Shown here: positions 63,639-64,000 of the stretch, in pieces | How positions within the stretch are numbered: the stretch's first letter is position 1 | Layout of the letters: every line of letters starts with the position of its first letter | Assembly: GCF_000716335.1 (NCBI RefSeq) | Contig: NZ_KL591008.1 | Location: 167,777-231,776 of the forward strand | DNA length: 64,000 bases | DNA from: Streptomyces sp. NRRL S-118 | Lineage (GTDB): Bacteria; Actinomycetota; Actinomycetes; Streptomycetales; Streptomycetaceae | Reading direction: 5' to 3' | The notes under the pieces: generated by a model | The model's input: the letters and a program-made list of their open reading frames with translations, nothing else | Database searches by the model: none | What the model was told of the DNA's origin: nothing | Translations under genes and position numbers: made by a program

Positions 63639-64000
63639 TGCTGACCACCGCAACCCGGCTGAAGAACCTCGCCTTCCTGCTCGTCGGCGTCCTCGTCCTG
63701 GGCTTCGTCGCCGTGCGGTACGCCGACCTCGGCCGCTACGCCGGCCTGAGCGACCACTACACCGTACGGGTCCGGCTGGACGCGACCGGCGGCCTGTTCA
63801 CCCACTCCGACGTCACCTACCGGGGCGTCTCCGTGGGCCGCGTCGGCCCCATCCACCTCACCGACGACGGCGTCGAGGCCGAGCTGCGCATCGACGAATC
63901 GGCGCCGCCCATCCCCGCCGACCTGGAGGCCGTCGTCGCCAGCCTCTCGGCCGTCGGCGAGCAGTACATCGACCTGCGGCCGGCCGGGTCCGACGGCCCG
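63638..64000 (+). CDS. MCE-family protein, MceF position (cut by the window edge)
   Basis: The first 121 residues are visible. A membrane helix (LKNLAFLLVGVLVLGFVAVRYADLG) is followed by the MCE domain: YTVRVRLDATGGLFTHSDVTYRGVSVGRVGPIHLTDDGVEAELRIDESAPPIPADLEAVVASLSAVGEQYIDLRPAG. ATG 63638 shares one base with the MceE stop (TGATG), with GGGGAGGA upstream. The gene continues past 64000. As the sixth MCE protein it would complete the set. Confidence 0.93.
   Translation, partial: MLTTATRLKNLAFLLVGVLVLGFVAVRYADLGRYAGLSDHYTVRVRLDATGGLFTHSDVTYRGVSVGRVGPIHLTDDGVEAELRIDESAPPIPADLEAVVASLSAVGEQYIDLRPAGSDGP

Overview
The window looks like a chromosomal segment of a Streptomyces species. It is very GC-rich and has many GTG and some TTG starts. 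Operons are tightly coupled through ATGA and GTGA overlaps. Family content is typical of the genus: an mce lipid-import operon, an XRE regulator with a DUF397 partner, a DUF574-type methyltransferase, a large LuxR/ATPase regulator, Tat- and Sec-exported proteins, and two ribosomal-peptide loci. All family names come from reading the translated sequence; no database search was run.

Region by region. 1-4165: the 3' end of an Ebo-type cluster (TatD-like hydrolase tail, EboE TIM-barrel protein, phosphodiesterase/alkaline-phosphatase-fold protein), followed by a Tat-exported sugar-isomerase-like protein. 4355-5157: secreted HAD acid phosphatase with tandem repeats and a strong hairpin behind it. 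5776-5863: tRNA-Leu(GAG). 6026-12722: a leftward peptide-export operon with a short double-glycine precursor that has no cysteine, a hairpin, an HlyD-type adaptor, a C39-peptidase ABC exporter and a second ABC protein. 13300-16081: lutABC lactate-utilisation operon. 16374-21277: an HSP90-like protein coupled to a 1008-residue TPR protein. 21643-31004: a polyketide-cyclase-like protein, an orphan solute-binding protein, a small secreted protein, an oxidoreductase divergent from a GlxA-type regulator, homocysteine methyltransferase flanked by two decayed genes, and the LuxR-type regulator. 31077-37106: secreted subtilisin-like protease and a DUF4132 protein. 37233-40520: anti-sigma-like ATPase and its small partner, divergent from the XRE/DUF397/methyltransferase set. 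40541-46949: secreted M64 peptidase, GH4 glycosidase, Tat-exported FAD oxidoreductase, and a graspetide pair (ATP-grasp ligase plus precursor). 47165-52274: YchJ-like protein, DHA2 drug exporter, small unknown protein, a fadD-type remnant and a PucR-type regulator. 52782-55145: two secreted proteins. 55334-64000: mce operon (ATPase, two permeases, MceA-E, and MceF cut by the window edge).

How parts work together. The exporter operon has what is needed to make, cleave at Gly-Gly and export one peptide, and no modifying enzyme lies beside it. The graspetide pair supplies substrate and ester/amide-forming ligase, but the methyltransferase common in this family is not nearby. In the mce operon the ATPase and two MlaE-type permeases should power lipid passage through the MceA-F assembly. 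Two decayed genes typical of rhamnogalacturonan breakdown flank the homocysteine methyltransferase, suggesting a lost plant-polysaccharide locus.
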